Below, piece by piece: positions 5,081 through 6,181 of a stretch of 6,181 nt of DNA. Origin of the DNA: Verrucomicrobia subdivision 3 bacterium UBA7542 (GTDB taxonomy: Bacteria > Verrucomicrobiota > Verrucomicrobiia > Limisphaerales > UBA11358); the NCBI GenBank assembly GCA_002479245.1, contig DLMG01000379.1, forward strand, positions 1 to 6,181, read 5' to 3'. Position 1 is the first letter of the stretch. Every line of letters begins with the position of its first letter. Under the pieces are notes generated by a model, which did not search any database, had not been told where the DNA came from, and saw only the letters and a list, made by a program, of their open reading frames with translations. Both the position numbers and the translations under genes were made by a program.

Positions 5081-5102
5081 TTTCGGTGAACGACCGCGCG
5101 CG

Positions 5103-5130
5103 ATGCTAGGCAAGTGGCGCGCCGGGTCAA
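5103..5130 (-). promoter_or_regulatory. Sigma70-type promoter for carA
   Basis: The -35 box TTGACC (5130-5125), a 16-bp spacer and the -10 box TAGCAT (5108-5103) match the consensus at five and four of six positions. They sit in the 94-bp gap after the thioredoxin gene and give a leader of about 20 nt. No pyrimidine attenuator or PyrR-type structure is evident. Confidence 0.5.
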
Positions 5131-5174
5131 GTTTGAAACCCAAAACATCCTGTTTCGCGACGCGTTTGGAACGG

Positions 5175-6029
5175 TCAGGGGGCGGCCTTTTTCATCGCCT
5201 CCAGCATCGCAATGTACGGTTTCGGCCCGCCAGCTTCATAACCCGATTCACCAATCTTTCGGCCATTGCTGTCGAGCACAATAACGGTTGGATAACCTTT
5301 CACTTGGTACTGGTCGGCCAGTTTTTGGTTGGCCTGTTTTTGTTCGCGGCTTTGGGGTTTCTGACGGGGAAAATCCACTTCTACCAGTACGGTGTTCTTG
5401 TTCGCGTAGGCGATGAACTCGGGTTGCGAGAAGACCTCGTTCTTCAGCCGGATGCACCACGGACACCAATCCGAGCCCGTAAAATCCAGTAATACCGTTT
5501 TGTTTTCCACCTTGGCTTGGGCTTGGGCCTGGGGCAGGTCCGTCAGCCACTGCACCCCGGCGTCGCCGGCCTGGCCAGGGGGGATTTGATTTGCCTTCCA
5601 GTGTTCCAATTCCTCAATGAAGGCCCTTGCACCGCCCTCGGCATAACCTTCCTGGCGTCCCAGCACCTTGCCATGGTTGTCCATCAGGACGAGGGTTGGG
5701 AAACTCTGGACCTTGAACCGTTCCTGCCAGGCTGCGTTGGCCTTTTTTACCGCGTCGCTCTGCGGGGTTTGTTTGGGGAAATCAATCTCGACCAGCACGA
5801 GGTTCTTCCCGGCATATTCATGAAATTCGGAGGTTGCCAGCGCTTCCTGGTCGAATTTTTTGCACCAACCGCACCAGTCTGAGCCGGTAAAAAAAAGCAG
5901 GATGGGTTTGTTTTCCGACTGGGCTTTCGCCAGCGGTTGGTCCAATACCGTCAACCAGCCGGCTTCACCGGCGGCACTGGCTTGAAACGCCAGCCAGCCG
6001 CCCATCAAACCCAAAAGGATCTTCCTCAT
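5175..6029 (-). CDS. Exported tandem-thioredoxin-domain protein (two CxxC motifs, 284 aa)
   Basis: A signal peptide (residues 1-19, basic start then LLGLMGGWLAF, likely cleavage after ASA) precedes two homologous thioredoxin-fold domains, about 25-148 and 160-283. Each has FTGSDWC.WC (Cys53-GW-Cys56 and Cys189-PW-Cys192) and a cis-proline (SFP111 and GYP247), with catalytic cysteines 136 residues apart, so the gene arose by internal duplication. Each domain also contains a DFP(K/R)Q.PQS segment, as in the thioredoxin-7/DUF255-like group of periplasmic thioredoxins. It probably reduces or isomerises disulfides outside the cytoplasm; the substrate is unknown. The start at 6029 is preferred over the ATG at 6035 because GGAAAGG lies 8 nt before it. 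It follows pyrC by 16 nt and is probably co-transcribed. Confidence 0.88.
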   Translation of the reverse strand: MRKILLGLMGGWLAFQASAAGEAGWLTVLDQPLAKAQSENKPILLFFTGSDWCGWCKKFDQEALATSEFHEYAGKNLVLVEIDFPKQTPQSDAVKKANAAWQERFKVQSFPTLVLMDNHGKVLGRQEGYAEGGARAFIEELEHWKANQIPPGQAGDAGVQWLTDLPQAQAQAKVENKTVLLDFTGSDWCPWCIRLKNEVFSQPEFIAYANKNTVLVEVDFPRQKPQSREQKQANQKLADQYQVKGYPTVIVLDSNGRKIGESGYEAGGPKPYIAMLEAMKKAAP

Positions 6030-6037
6030 GGCCATGA

Positions 6038-6044
6038 CCTTTCC
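6038..6044 (-). promoter_or_regulatory. Ribosome binding site deciding the thioredoxin start
   Basis: GGAAAGG on the minus strand lies 8 nt before the ATG at 6029 but only 2 nt before the ATG at 6035, which favours the downstream start. It is the only good Shine-Dalgarno among the starts in this window. Confidence 0.6.
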
Positions 6045-6045
6045 G

Positions 6046-6181
6046 TCATCCGCCAACCTGGACCTCGCACCGGCGCTCCTGTTCCGACCACACTTTCCTG
6101 CCGCCAACGATGGTGGCCACCGCCCGGCCCTTGAGTTTCCAGCCGAAGAACGGGCTGTTCGACGATTTGCTCGCGGTTTCG
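6046..6181 (-). CDS. pyrC: Dihydroorotase, C-terminal end (partial)
   Basis: Dihydroorotase closes carbamoyl aspartate to dihydroorotate in de novo pyrimidine synthesis. Only the last 44 codons are present, ending at TGA 6048-6046. The frame reads ..SKSSNSPFFGWKLKG.AVATIVGGRKVW, matching the conserved C-terminal NSPF-GW-L-G-V..TIV-G--V segment of bacterial class I dihydroorotases. The remainder, with the metal-binding residues, lies beyond the window. It is too short to appear as a long ORF, but the motif is characteristic. The presence of carA further along the same strand supports a pyrimidine locus. Confidence 0.85.
   Translation of the reverse strand, partial: ETASKSSNSPFFGWKLKGRAVATIVGGRKVWSEQERRCEVQVGG

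Noticed and set aside
5081..5143. Upstream extension of carA to the ATG at 5143.
   Set aside because: The extra 21 residues do not belong to the family N-terminus and the predicted promoter lies within them.

Overview
The window reads as bacterial chromosome from the Verrucomicrobiota, probably a Pedosphaera/Limisphaerales-type relative. This is inferred from three paralogous prepilin-like proteins of the kind greatly expanded in Verrucomicrobia and Planctomycetes, from several genes without a clear Shine-Dalgarno sequence, and from an interspersed palindromic element of a style I associate with such genomes. No marker gene settles the taxonomy. Every gene I can support lies on the minus strand, so transcription runs from high to low coordinates.

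Right part (about 3850-6181): the last 44 codons of dihydroorotase (pyrC); then, 16 nt later and with a good ribosome binding site, an exported protein made of two thioredoxin-like domains; then carA, the small subunit of carbamoyl-phosphate synthetase, with its own sigma70-type promoter. pyrC and carA belong to de novo pyrimidine synthesis, and the tandem thioredoxin gene sits between them.

Middle part (about 1450-3850): a tail-anchored FHA-domain protein with a good sigma70-type promoter; a 14-codon relict of a prepilin gene start; then a two-gene prepilin operon (ATGA overlap), followed by a 96-bp complex palindromic element. Left part (1-1451): a third, longer prepilin with a proline/alanine-rich linker and an extra C-terminal membrane segment, and finally the start of prfB (release factor 2), which carries the classic programmed +1 frameshift site.

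The most interesting signal is regulatory. The prepilin operon (start 3089) and the lone prepilin gene (start 1451) each have a sigma54-type -24/-12 promoter inside a shared 32-bp block. Each also has, 43-53 bp upstream of the -24 element, an array of TGCGTG/CACGCA half-sites spaced alternately 10 and 11 bp apart. The identical layout suggests one enhancer-binding activator that controls a pseudopilin regulon. The activator itself is not in the window.
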